A stretch of DNA of 12,781 nucleotides from Lachnospiraceae bacterium (GCA_021202715.1 JAJQCL010000150.1:1-12781), one strand, 5' to 3'; positions 1 to 6,527 are shown, counted from the first letter of the stretch. The notes: a model not told the origin generated them from the letters alone. Numbers and translations: made by a program.

Positions 1-46
1 GGTTTATAATGATAGTGAACTTGTGGAAGACGATACAGTAATTTAG
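1..46 (+). CDS. C-terminal end of an upstream ORF (partial)
   Basis: Frame 2 is open from the left edge to a TAG at 44-46 and would give the last 14 residues of a protein ending SELVEDDTVI. Nothing about its function can be read from so few residues. It is reported only because it is open from the edge and acidic like an ordinary C-terminus; it could equally be chance, since 15 codons without a stop is weak evidence. Confidence 0.22.
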   Translation, partial: VYNDSELVEDDTVI

Positions 47-380
47 TGAAATGTCAAGCGAAAAATAAGAAAGTTTTTCGGAGAGGGTTACTATTCACAG
101 CTGGTTTTTTGCGCATGACAAATAGGATGGTAATCATTGACTGATACCACCCCACTAAACGGACGAGTTATTAAGTGGTGAATTAAGTGAAAATTTTTGC
201 ATGGGAAAGAGTATACCACAGATGGGGCGGTTTGAAAAGGATTAAGAAAGATTGCATAAATACAATTTACCTGTTGCTTACGAAAGCTTTCCAAGCATAT
301 GGTATCACTTTACCAGAAATACTTTTAAAATATGAGTGTACGATCAATATGGCGGTAAGAACGCCAGCAGGGAGGAAACG
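47..380. other. AT-rich upstream region of the peptide operon, no convincing gene
   Basis: This 334-base stretch is AT-rich and has no ORF with a good ribosome binding site. It contains a small hairpin at 129-148 (GGT-A-ATCA against TGAT-ACC), a second short dyad (CCACT at 152-156 against AGTGG at 174-178), and a promoter candidate at 232-260. An open frame from a GTG at 187 to a TGA at 384 overlaps the first gene start in ATGA fashion, but it has only a weak GTGGTGA motif ahead of it and overlaps the promoter candidate, so it is not called as a gene. Confidence 0.5.
232..260 (+). promoter_or_regulatory. Candidate promoter of the seven-gene operon
   Basis: TTGAAA (232-237) and CATAAA (255-260) are separated by 17 bases. 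Each is a partial match to the sigma-A consensus (5/6 and 4/6). Transcription would start near 267 and leave a leader of roughly 115 nt before the ATG at 381. It is the best-spaced pair in the AT-rich upstream region, but such regions give chance matches easily. Confidence 0.35.
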
Positions 381-740
381 ATGAATCGGGACGAGCAGTT
401 TTTTGACAAGTGGAGGCATTCGAAGAATTTTACCGGAATCATGATCGCTTTTTCTGTCAGTGTTATTACGTTGGCGGTGGGAGTGACATGTGCCTTTATA
501 GGCATGCTGTTTCAGGGCGGAGACGACGGACTGCGTAAATGCTTTTTTGATACCATCTTCTTTGAATCCGCGACGGCTGTGGATGGAACGGTTTCTCTGT
601 CCATGGGACTGACGGGCGATTACTTCCCGTTCCTGTTCTGGTTTGGAACTGTGTTCCTGTTTTGCTTCGGAGTCTATTATTTTACCAAGTATCTGCTGAA
701 TTACCGGCAACAGCTGATCGATGAAAGCAAAAGAGGCTGA
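381..740 (+). CDS. Small two-helix membrane protein, first gene of the operon, unknown function
   Basis: This gene encodes a 119-residue protein that I do not recognise. The start is the ATG at 381, which has GGAGG at 371-375 five bases upstream; an in-frame ATG at 336 lacks such a site. Two hydrophobic segments (about residues 17-45 and 80-105) flank a loop of about 35 residues with charged and polar positions; both ends are polar and the C-terminus is basic. There are no catalytic motifs. It ends 40 bases before the preferred start of the M50 protease gene, so the two are probably co-transcribed. In a peptide-production operon, a small two-helix protein could serve as immunity factor, as protease partner or as transporter subunit, but nothing in the sequence decides between these. 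Confidence 0.75.
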   Translation: MNRDEQFFDKWRHSKNFTGIMIAFSVSVITLAVGVTCAFIGMLFQGGDDGLRKCFFDTIFFESATAVDGTVSLSMGLTGDYFPFLFWFGTVFLFCFGVYYFTKYLLNYRQQLIDESKRG

Positions 741-780
741 ATGGGATGTCTCCCGTGTGAGATTCAGGGAGGTTTATAAG

Positions 781-1227
781 ATGGTGCTTTTCCCGTTTCG
801 GGGTCTGGCGATTCTTATTCTTCTGGAATCTTTCTTGCTGGGGATTATAGCGACATGGCAGATGGCTCTGATTATTCTGAGTATTGCGTTTCTGGGAGTT
901 TTTGGGTCTTTTGCGGTACATGAGTACTTTCATATTCTTGCACTAAAAGGGTATGGAATTCGTCTGGTTCGGGTGCAGAGTTCCTTGCTGCGTATTTCCA
1001 TCATACCGGAGGAAGCGCTGGAAGGAGGGAAGCTGGTTCTTTTCTCAGTGGCCGGGCCGGGAGCCTGTATGATTGTGGGGGGCTTGCTGTATGTTTTGGG
1101 GGGCGTGTGCAATATAGAGACGTGCAAAATTGTGGCGGTAATCTACCTGTTTCATATTGTTAATCTGTTTCCATTGCTGGGAGATGGAAGAATGGTTGTA
1201 AAAGGACTGCTTACACGGAAAATATAA
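781..1227 (+). CDS. Minimal M50-type (site-2-protease-like) membrane zinc metalloprotease
   Basis: This is a predicted intramembrane zinc metalloprotease of 148 residues. The zinc-binding and catalytic HExxH motif is HEYFH at residues 47-51. SVAGPGA at 89-95 matches the small-residue/GP segment common in this family, and NLFPLLGDGR at 128-137 supplies the third zinc ligand (Asp135) in the usual N-x-P-x-x-x-D-G form. The hydrophobic spans are about 8-25, 28-47, 87-110 and 116-133. The protein is very short for M50: it keeps the catalytic core and has no PDZ or CBS domain. An in-frame ATG at 721 overlaps the previous gene but has no clear ribosome binding site, whereas the ATG at 781 has AGGGAGG at 766-772. 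Members of this group cut substrates inside or near membrane spans; the adjacent single-span peptide is the natural candidate substrate (inference). YydH in the B. subtilis yyd peptide operon is a comparable case. Confidence 0.85.
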   Translation: MVLFPFRGLAILILLESFLLGIIATWQMALIILSIAFLGVFGSFAVHEYFHILALKGYGIRLVRVQSSLLRISIIPEEALEGGKLVLFSVAGPGACMIVGGLLYVLGGVCNIETCKIVAVIYLFHIVNLFPLLGDGRMVVKGLLTRKI

Positions 1228-1233
1228 TCTGCA

Positions 1234-1269
1234 GTTCAGTGTCAATGGCGCCCGGGAGCCTGACTGAAC
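1234..1269 (+). other. Stem-loop between protease gene and small peptide gene
   Basis: GTTCAGT (1234-1240) pairs perfectly with ACTGAAC (1263-1269); an inner GGC/GCC pair (1247-1249 with 1258-1260) can extend the structure. No T run follows, so it is not a simple intrinsic terminator. It lies 36 bases before the start of the 85-residue peptide gene and could protect the 5' end of a processed mRNA. Confidence 0.4.
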
Positions 1270-1305
1270 ATATAAACATGTCATATATGGAAGGGGGTGA
1301 AATAT

Positions 1306-1563
1306 ATGGGAGCGGTTATGAGCATGAGTGATCAGATACTTGGCGCTATTGCGTGCAGGTTGATGATGCTGAAGTCCAGCTTCGAGGATGCCATCGTGGA
1401 GTGCAATGGGTGGTTCCTGGTTGTGCTTGCGGTTTTGATGTGCCTTGCTTTCACAGTTTTTGCAGGCCTCACGATTTGGTGTGTGGTTTATAAAGGGAAA
1501 AAATTTACCGGCAACTGGAAGTGGAGCAAGAAGGGCGTCAGTGTTACAGCCGAGTGTAAATAG
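1306..1563 (+). CDS. 85-residue single-span peptide, candidate precursor of a secreted disulfide peptide
   Basis: The start is the ATG at 1306, with AAGGGGG at 1291-1297 eight bases upstream; a GTG at 1297 lies inside that site and is unlikely. Residues 1-35 form a short amphipathic leader-like region (Cys17, Cys33). Residues 36-60 are one hydrophobic span. Residues 61-85 are a strongly cationic tail with seven Lys, Trp71 and Trp73, two Gly and a single Glu. Cys59 at the membrane edge and Cys84, the penultimate residue, bracket the tail and could form one disulfide. I recognise no family. Because the gene sits between an M50 protease and two thioredoxins and is followed by a strong stem-loop, I infer that it is the precursor from which the tail is released. 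It could instead be a small accessory subunit of the transporter. Confidence 0.7.
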   Translation: MGAVMSMSDQILGAIACRLMMLKSSFEDAIVECNGWFLVVLAVLMCLAFTVFAGLTIWCVVYKGKKFTGNWKWSKKGVSVTAECK

Positions 1564-1576
1564 CAGGATGAAGGTT

Positions 1577-1616
1577 GGACGAGAGAGAGCAGGAACGTGC
1601 TGCCCTCTTCTCGTTC
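1577..1616 (+). other. Strong stem-loop just downstream of the small peptide gene
   Basis: The arms 1577-1592 and 1600-1616 form about 15 pairs, with one A-C mismatch (1588/1604), one bulged T (1609), one G-U pair and a 7-base loop GAACGTG. It begins 13 bases after the stop codon. No T run follows, so it would act as a processing or stabilising hairpin or a partial attenuator rather than a full terminator. The left arm can also pair with a later GCTCTCTCT (1657-1665 against AGAGAGAGC at 1582-1590), giving an alternative fold. The remainder of the gap up to 1716 shows no gene with a usable ribosome binding site. Confidence 0.6.
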
Positions 1617-1716
1617 TATCGGAATGCGCTTCTATACAAAGGGGGGACGGATAGCCGCTCTCTCTGCCTCATGTGTGAAAGCGTTCTTTATATCTAAAAT
1701 GTATCGGGAGAAGCCC

Positions 1717-2145
1717 ATGAGAGGTTTTGAAAAAAAAAGATGGATCGGAGTGTTTCTCTTTTGTCTGGCAGGTTTTCTGGTGTTGCTTCTGTGCCTGAAA
1801 TCGCAGAGAGAAGACAGCGAAACATATGAATATATCAAATTGTCAGAAACAGAGACGATACAGGAAGAGGAGTATTATGTTGTTTATACCAGTTCCACCT
1901 GCGCTTCGTGTATCCGATTGAAGCAATATATTGAAAATATAAGGGATGAGTATCCACAGGCAGAGACAATAAAAATCTATGCAGTAGATGTGGATGAAGA
2001 GGAACTGACGAAGGAAATGATGACAGAGTTTGGCGTGGAAGGAGTTCCCTTTATCCTTCATTATGAAAAAGGTGAAAAAAAAGGAATGCTGTATGAGAAT
2101 ATAGGGGAACAGGATGTGATATATTTTCTGGGTCTTGCCGAATGA
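1717..2145 (+). CDS. Membrane-anchored thioredoxin-like protein (CASC)
   Basis: This gene encodes a 142-residue extracytoplasmic thioredoxin-fold protein. Lys/Arg at residues 6-8 precede a signal-anchor helix (about 9-28) with no lipobox, followed by a charged linker and one thioredoxin domain (about 50-140). The redox motif is Cys62-Ala-Ser-Cys65 after the strand EYYVVYTS, and the cis-proline is Pro111 in GVEGVPFIL. The start at 1717 has GGGAG at 1706-1710; in-frame codons further upstream (1597, 1699) lack support. The redox motif and cis-proline predict a thiol-disulfide oxidoreductase acting outside the membrane. Neighbouring genes suggest that it oxidises or shuffles Cys in the operon's peptide. 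It is separated by only 12 bases from the next gene, a second thioredoxin-like protein, so the two probably work together. Confidence 0.85.
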   Translation: MRGFEKKRWIGVFLFCLAGFLVLLLCLKSQREDSETYEYIKLSETETIQEEEYYVVYTSSTCASCIRLKQYIENIRDEYPQAETIKIYAVDVDEEELTKEMMTEFGVEGVPFILHYEKGEKKGMLYENIGEQDVIYFLGLAE

Positions 2146-2157
2146 AAAGGACGGAAC

Positions 2158-3030
2158 ATGATGAGAGCAAAAAAACATGTTGTTGCTATCGCGCTGCTCA
2201 GCGTAGCGATCCTGGCGGGAGGCATGGCGATATACTGTTATTCACAACAGAGGAAGAGGGAGGAGCATTTACAGAAAATCACAAAAGCGGATGCGGCGGA
2301 CAGGATTGAAAACAGGGAAGAAGGAATCGTAATATACTGCGGACAGGAATCGTATGACGGAAATGAGGAATATCTGTCGTTGCTTGTTCTGGTAACGCAG
2401 GAGATCGATGCGGAGGTTTTGTATCTGGATCTGGACTCTGCCGAGGAGGCGGAGAAATGGGAGATGATTTACGTAGACGAGGCACCGGCTCTGATCGTGG
2501 TTGCGGATGGATCGGTCTGCATCTATCGGGAAGAGATGGAAAAGGAAGATGTGATCCGTGCCTGCAATGCGGAATCCGCTGTCTTCTCCTCAACAAATGG
2601 AATTACGGAAATTGACTGTGAGGAGCTGCATGCCCTGCTGGATGATACGCTGGAATTTTTTCTGTACATTGGCCGGGACGACTGCCGGGATTGCCAGAGC
2701 TTTCTTCCTGTTTTAGAGGAATATGTTTCTTCCGGTGAAACCGGTATGTATTATTTAAATCTGACGGAGTATCGAAATAAAGCAAAAGCAGAAAACGCAT
2801 CGGAAGAAGATGTTTCCGCTTATGAGGCGATCCTGGAAGAATTCTCGATCGAATGGGTTCCCACGCTGATTCATTTCCGGAATGGTATTCAGGTCTCCAG
2901 ATATGAATTCCTGAGTGAGGAATATTATGAGCTGCCGCAGGAAGAACAGGCGGAGAGTGAGGAGCAGTATGTCACGGATTTTTATGCATGGATCTCACGG
3001 GAAAAACTCTTTATAGATGGGACGATGTAA
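2158..3030 (+). CDS. Membrane-anchored protein with two thioredoxin-like domains (PedC-like second domain)
   Basis: This gene encodes a 290-residue protein with an N-terminal signal anchor (about residues 7-27) and two consecutive thioredoxin-like domains. Domain 1 (about 55-140) keeps the fold pattern, including a proline in DEAPALIVV (Pro110), but has no CxxC; only Cys61 remains near the expected site. Domain 2 (about 150-285) has the complete motif Cys176-Arg-Asp-Cys179 in an FLYIGRDDCRDC context and the cis-proline Pro235 in EWVPTLIHF. That context resembles the PedC/BrcD bacteriocin accessory thioredoxins, which help disulfide formation in exported peptides. The protein is highly acidic. 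The start at 2158 (or 2161) follows AAGGA at 2147-2151. The pairing of a degenerate and an active domain suggests peptide binding plus redox catalysis, as in PDI-type tandem proteins (inference). Confidence 0.82.
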   Translation: MMRAKKHVVAIALLSVAILAGGMAIYCYSQQRKREEHLQKITKADAADRIENREEGIVIYCGQESYDGNEEYLSLLVLVTQEIDAEVLYLDLDSAEEAEKWEMIYVDEAPALIVVADGSVCIYREEMEKEDVIRACNAESAVFSSTNGITEIDCEELHALLDDTLEFFLYIGRDDCRDCQSFLPVLEEYVSSGETGMYYLNLTEYRNKAKAENASEEDVSAYEAILEEFSIEWVPTLIHFRNGIQVSRYEFLSEEYYELPQEEQAESEEQYVTDFYAWISREKLFIDGTM

Positions 3031-3035
3031 AGGAA

Positions 3036-3052
3036 AATACAGGGAATGTATT
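3036..3052 (+). other. Small hairpin ahead of the ABC transporter genes
   Basis: AATACA (3036-3041) and TGTATT (3047-3052) form a perfect 6-bp stem with a 5-base loop, between the double-thioredoxin gene and the ATPase gene. There is no T run. It may only modulate mRNA processing or be chance. Confidence 0.25.
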
Positions 3053-3090
3053 CTAACCGATCGCCATTCTCTTAGGAAAGGAAGTCTGCA

Positions 3091-3822
3091 ATGAAGGAAA
3101 ATATACTGGAGATACAGAAGGTCTCTTTTGGATATAACAATAAAGTAAATGTGCTGAAAGATATCTCCTTTACGGGAAGGGCCGGGGTGATTCTGGTCAT
3201 GGCTGGACCGAATGGCAGCGGGAAGACGACGCTGATCAAACTGATTTTCGACCTTCTGGAGAGGAAGACAGGAAGCATCACGGTGTTCGGGGAGGATAAT
3301 CGAAGTATTTCAGCAAAGAAAAAAATCCTCTATCTCCAGAGCGACAATGAATTGCATCTGTTTCTTACAGGAGATGAGTTCGTGAAGCTGTGGTGCGGAA
3401 TGTACGAGGTTCCTGTTGATCCGGCTTTATATGCACAGCTGCTTCAGTACTACGAGATGGAAGAAAGCGTGCATGTCCTTATTGAACGTTATTCATTCGG
3501 GATGATCAAGAAAATTCAGCTGATTGCAGCGTTTTTGATTCAGGCAGAGATCACTATCATTGATGAGACGCTGAATGGAATTGATATTAAGGGCCGGGAA
3601 GTGAGTCTGGTTCTGATGCGCCGTCTGGTGCAGAAGGGCAAGCTGGTTCTCTTCTGCACCCATGATCTGCTCCTGGCAGAGCGGATCGGTGATCGCGCAG
3701 AGCTCATCAATGACGGAAAAGTATTTGCGGAGGTGGATCTTCCTTTTACGGAAAAGGGCAGATCGCTGGTTCAGGTATTCAAGGAGATGATCGGATTTGA
3801 AGAATCTAACTATGAGCTGTAA
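3091..3822 (+). CDS. ABC transporter ATP-binding protein
   Basis: This gene encodes a 243-residue ABC ATPase of the length typical of a single nucleotide-binding subunit. Walker A is GPNGSGKT at residues 39-46, the Q-loop glutamine is Gln83, Walker B with the catalytic Glu is ITIIDE at 154-159, the D-loop follows as LNGID, and the switch histidine is His191 in CTHD. The signature region reads ERYSFGM (132-138) instead of LSGGQ, a marked departure also seen in some peptide and ABC-2 type exporters. The start at 3091 is preceded by AAAGGAAG (3077-3084). It would energise the permease encoded just downstream, whose start lies inside the end of this gene. In this operon its likely cargo is the processed peptide, or it protects the producer from that peptide. 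Confidence 0.93.
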   Translation: MKENILEIQKVSFGYNNKVNVLKDISFTGRAGVILVMAGPNGSGKTTLIKLIFDLLERKTGSITVFGEDNRSISAKKKILYLQSDNELHLFLTGDEFVKLWCGMYEVPVDPALYAQLLQYYEMEESVHVLIERYSFGMIKKIQLIAAFLIQAEITIIDETLNGIDIKGREVSLVLMRRLVQKGKLVLFCTHDLLLAERIGDRAELINDGKVFAEVDLPFTEKGRSLVQVFKEMIGFEESNYEL

Positions 3823-5236
3823 ACGGATCGGGCGGATGATCCGGCTGTTTTACCTGTTTTTTAGCCGCAATGTGCTTCATTTTGGGATCCTGAGTTATCG
3901 GTTTGTCCGGTATCTGATCGGAGGCCTGGCAATGGTCCTGTTGGTTTATCTGATCGCTCTGATGACGGCCTTTTTTCACTCGGCGGGGAGTACGGTAGAA
4001 CAGACGACGGTAGTATTGGATACGTATTGCTGCTCGGTGATTATGCTCACGTTTCTTGTCTTCCTGTTTATGAAGATCCTGTTTATGAAAAAAGGGATGT
4101 TTCTTACGGTCACACAGCAAATGCCCGTGACGCAGAAGGAACGGAATACCGCTATTCTTGTGTATGAGATGAGCATGACGCTGCTTCTTGTTATGATTCT
4201 GTCTTCCGTGATGTCCGTTGCAGCGTTGCTTCACAATGGGATAGGGATGCTGCCCCGGGTGATCTGCAATGTTTTGTTTCTGGGGATCACCGCCTTTTTT
4301 GCTTTGGAACTGGTGTACAATCTTCTGGCTGCGGTCATCCGTTTCTTTGAACTGGAAAGCATAGAAAATATTTTACTTCTCTGTTTTCTGTTCCTGCTTT
4401 TCTATGCGATATATTCGGTGCTGCTGCCTGAGATGCTTCAGACGATATTGTTTGGATATCAGGACGGAAAAGAAACCAGCCGTTATGTGTTCTTTGCTTA
4501 TTGTATGGAAAAGATCGAGTTCGTGCTTACGACCGGCCTGTTTCTTCTGATGAACCTGATCCTGGTCGCGTTGATCCTTCATTTGCCTTCCGATGTGTGC
4601 AGTTTCCGGAATTCCTATATTTGTATCGGAAGACGGGCGGGAAGAATGAATGGTTTTCGGGCCATTATGTATGCGTCCGCGAGGAAGGTGGATTTCTGCA
4701 GCTATTACATTATCGCTTTATTTTTGTATGTGATTCTGAAGATCGGCGGATCTGACTATGCTTCTATGGCGCTGACCCTGCTGACGGTGGACGGGATCTA
4801 CGCCTATGAGCAGTCGGAGTCTCTGAGACAGATGTTTCGGCAAAAAGAGTATTCGATCGGCAGAGACTATCTGTATCTGCTGGGGGGACAGAGCGCGTAT
4901 ATCGGACTTCTGTCTCTCCCTGTGGCAATCGTGGAGCTTGTGCTGGGCGGGGCTCTGTGGACGGTATTTCAGATGTATCTGTCTATCTTCTGTGCGATTC
5001 TATTCTTTACCATGGTTGGCATCCTGTTCCCTGCGAAGCAGGAGAATCCCTTTTCCGCACTGGTTGGGATGGTGTTTATTGTGATTTTGGCAGTGATGGC
5101 GGGACTGTTATACCTGATGGTGGATAATATCCTTGCGATCGCGCTTCTCGCTGCGGTGATGCTGGCGGGTGCGGTTTGGATTAGTCTGGCTGGGATGAAG
5201 AAATTGTACCGGGAGAGGCGGTACGACGGTGTGTGA
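3797..5236 (+). CDS. ABC transporter permease, polytopic
   Basis: This gene encodes a 479-residue integral membrane protein with roughly 11-12 hydrophobic spans spread over the whole length and short basic cytoplasmic loops. There is no nucleotide-binding domain, as expected for the membrane half of the neighbouring ABC ATPase. I do not recognise a specific permease family; the length and even spread of helices fit an ABC-2-like exporter. The start is a TTG at 3797, overlapping the ATPase gene by 26 bases. It is preferred because AAGGAGATGA lies at 3781-3790, whereas the next in-frame ATG (3812) is too far from that site. The overlap implies translational coupling. It is the last gene before the terminator at 5253-5282. 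Confidence 0.85.
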   Translation: MKNLTMSCKRIGRMIRLFYLFFSRNVLHFGILSYRFVRYLIGGLAMVLLVYLIALMTAFFHSAGSTVEQTTVVLDTYCCSVIMLTFLVFLFMKILFMKKGMFLTVTQQMPVTQKERNTAILVYEMSMTLLLVMILSSVMSVAALLHNGIGMLPRVICNVLFLGITAFFALELVYNLLAAVIRFFELESIENILLLCFLFLLFYAIYSVLLPEMLQTILFGYQDGKETSRYVFFAYCMEKIEFVLTTGLFLLMNLILVALILHLPSDVCSFRNSYICIGRRAGRMNGFRAIMYASARKVDFCSYYIIALFLYVILKIGGSDYASMALTLLTVDGIYAYEQSESLRQMFRQKEYSIGRDYLYLLGGQSAYIGLLSLPVAIVELVLGGALWTVFQMYLSIFCAILFFTMVGILFPAKQENPFSALVGMVFIVILAVMAGLLYLMVDNILAIALLAAVMLAGAVWISLAGMKKLYRERRYDGV

Positions 5237-5252
5237 TTTTGGAAACTTTCAA

Positions 5253-5282
5253 GGCTTCCCCTTGTCAGGGGAGCCATCTTTT
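5253..5282 (+). terminator. Rho-independent terminator of the peptide/ABC operon
   Basis: GGCT (5253-5256) plus CCCC (5258-5261) pair with GGGG (5268-5271) plus AGCC (5272-5275), with one bulged T and the loop TTGTCA. The sequence ATCTTTT follows. It begins 16 bases after the permease stop and separates this operon from the convergent VanZ-RDD gene. Confidence 0.75.
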
Positions 5283-5298
5283 CCCGTAATCAACAAAA

Positions 5299-6440
5299 TC
5301 AGGAACTCACCACCGTGCTCTCATTCCGGGTGCGGCTGATCTTCTCATAGAAGAAGACCCGGTTGTGTGTGATGGCGCGGTACACCAGCTCGACGATGAA
5401 GACGGCGGCCAGGATCTGGGAGAGGGACTGAAAATTCTTCCAGAAATAGAAGACGCTTCCCTCGGTGACCTGCATCATTTCCCGGCAGAGGATCCAGTAC
5501 TGCGGCAGGTGGACGACGAGCAGCGAGAGGAGGGCATAGCGGATCAGATACTGGGAGAGCAGCGGAGACTTCCCGTGGTCGTCGGAGAGCCGCAGCCGGA
5601 AGAGGGCCTTGCCCACGGTGTAGCCGTCGGTGACGGTCAGGATGACTGTGAAGTAGGCGATGGTGAGAGCGATGCTGAGTACGAGCTCCACGGCGTGTCC
5701 GCCCGCCGTCTCCGGGATCACCAGGGAGATCAGCCACTGCACCGCGGAGATCAGGGCGAAGTCCACGGCAAAGGCCAGAAAGCGGCGAAATAACGGGATC
5801 GTCTCGCCCCGTTTATAGGCCGCTCCGTCGATCCGCTCCCGGGAAGGGAGGATCAGGCAGATCAGCGGTGAGAAGATCCAGCCCAGCAGGCCGCCGCAGG
5901 TGTTGAGCAGCAGGTCGTCCACGTCGAAGGTGCGGTAGGGGAAGGGATAGTAGCCGTAGAGGCCGCTCAGCTGTGTCAGTTCGCAGAACAGGCTGCCCAG
6001 GAAGCAGATCACCAGCGCCGCGAAGAAGCCCCGCCGGAAGTAATAATGCAGATACACGCCCAGCGGGAAAAACAGCGCCACGTTGAGGATGGCCTGATAC
6101 ACATAGGAATTCTTCAGCGTAGGGAGCCAGGTGCTCTTATTATGGAAGCTGAAATTCGTCGTGGCCCGGATCTGCCGCAGAAAATTCAGCGGCGTCAGCT
6201 GCAGGTCGGAGGCGGTGGCCGCGGTCACCGTATCCCGGTCCGGCAGCGGCAGAATCACCTGAAAATACACGTTGATCAGGTAGAGAATAAAGGTGTAGAC
6301 GATCACCGTCCGCAGGATGGGGATGGCTCCGTAGTGGCGGTACTCAAAAATAATATAGGAAACGTCAGTGCGAGCGCCAGCACAGGAAAAACAAGCAGGG
6401 CGCTCTGGACGGGTCCCAGATAACTGCTGATAACAGACAT
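5299..6440 (-). pseudogene. VanZ-RDD membrane protein gene with an apparent single-base frameshift
   Basis: Reading from an ATG at 6440 gives MSVISSYLGP followed by a hydrophobic helix, then shifts out of frame at a T run (6346-6350 on this strand). One extra T would join it to the downstream frame at FEYRHYG and give about 380 residues. The main frame shows a VanZ domain (LNFLRQI, NVALFFPLG, ELTQL and a DVDDLLLNTCGG block), then an RDD domain (RRFLAFAVDF and DGYTVGKALFRLRLSD). The ATG at 6440 has AGAGG seven bases upstream and a promoter at 6499-6527, while the upstream in-frame ATG at 6537 lies before that promoter. In the current sequence the first frame ends after about 48 residues. VanZ-RDD proteins are common in Firmicutes; related VanZ confers teicoplanin tolerance, but this role cannot be assumed here. 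The shift may be a real mutation or a sequencing error. Confidence 0.82.
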
Positions 6441-6498
6441 GGGAAAACCTCTTTTCTTCAGACAAAGTATTCTTGGTCATGAAAAGCGTACGCACGAT

Positions 6499-6527
6499 AT
6501 TATGGAACAAATCGGAAACGAATGCAA
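6499..6527 (-). promoter_or_regulatory. Promoter of the VanZ-RDD gene
   Basis: On the minus strand, TTGCAT (6527-6522) and CATAAT (6504-6499) are separated by 17 bases. Transcription would start near 6492, giving a leader of about 50 nt to the ATG at 6440. This placement supports the 6440 start over the upstream in-frame ATG at 6537. Confidence 0.6.

Noticed and set aside
31..56. Minus-strand promoter-like pair TTGACA / TATCGT
   Set aside because: Spacer of 16 with a poor -10 and no gene visible on that strand within the window.
187..384. 65-residue ORF from a GTG, overlapping the first operon gene in ATGA fashion
   Set aside because: Weak ribosome binding site, no recognisable features, and the operon promoter candidate lies inside it; possible but not supported.
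1671..1697. Eight-codon ORF (MCESVLYI) between the small peptide and thioredoxin genes
   Set aside because: The only nearby GGGGGG is more than 20 bases upstream, so translation is unlikely.
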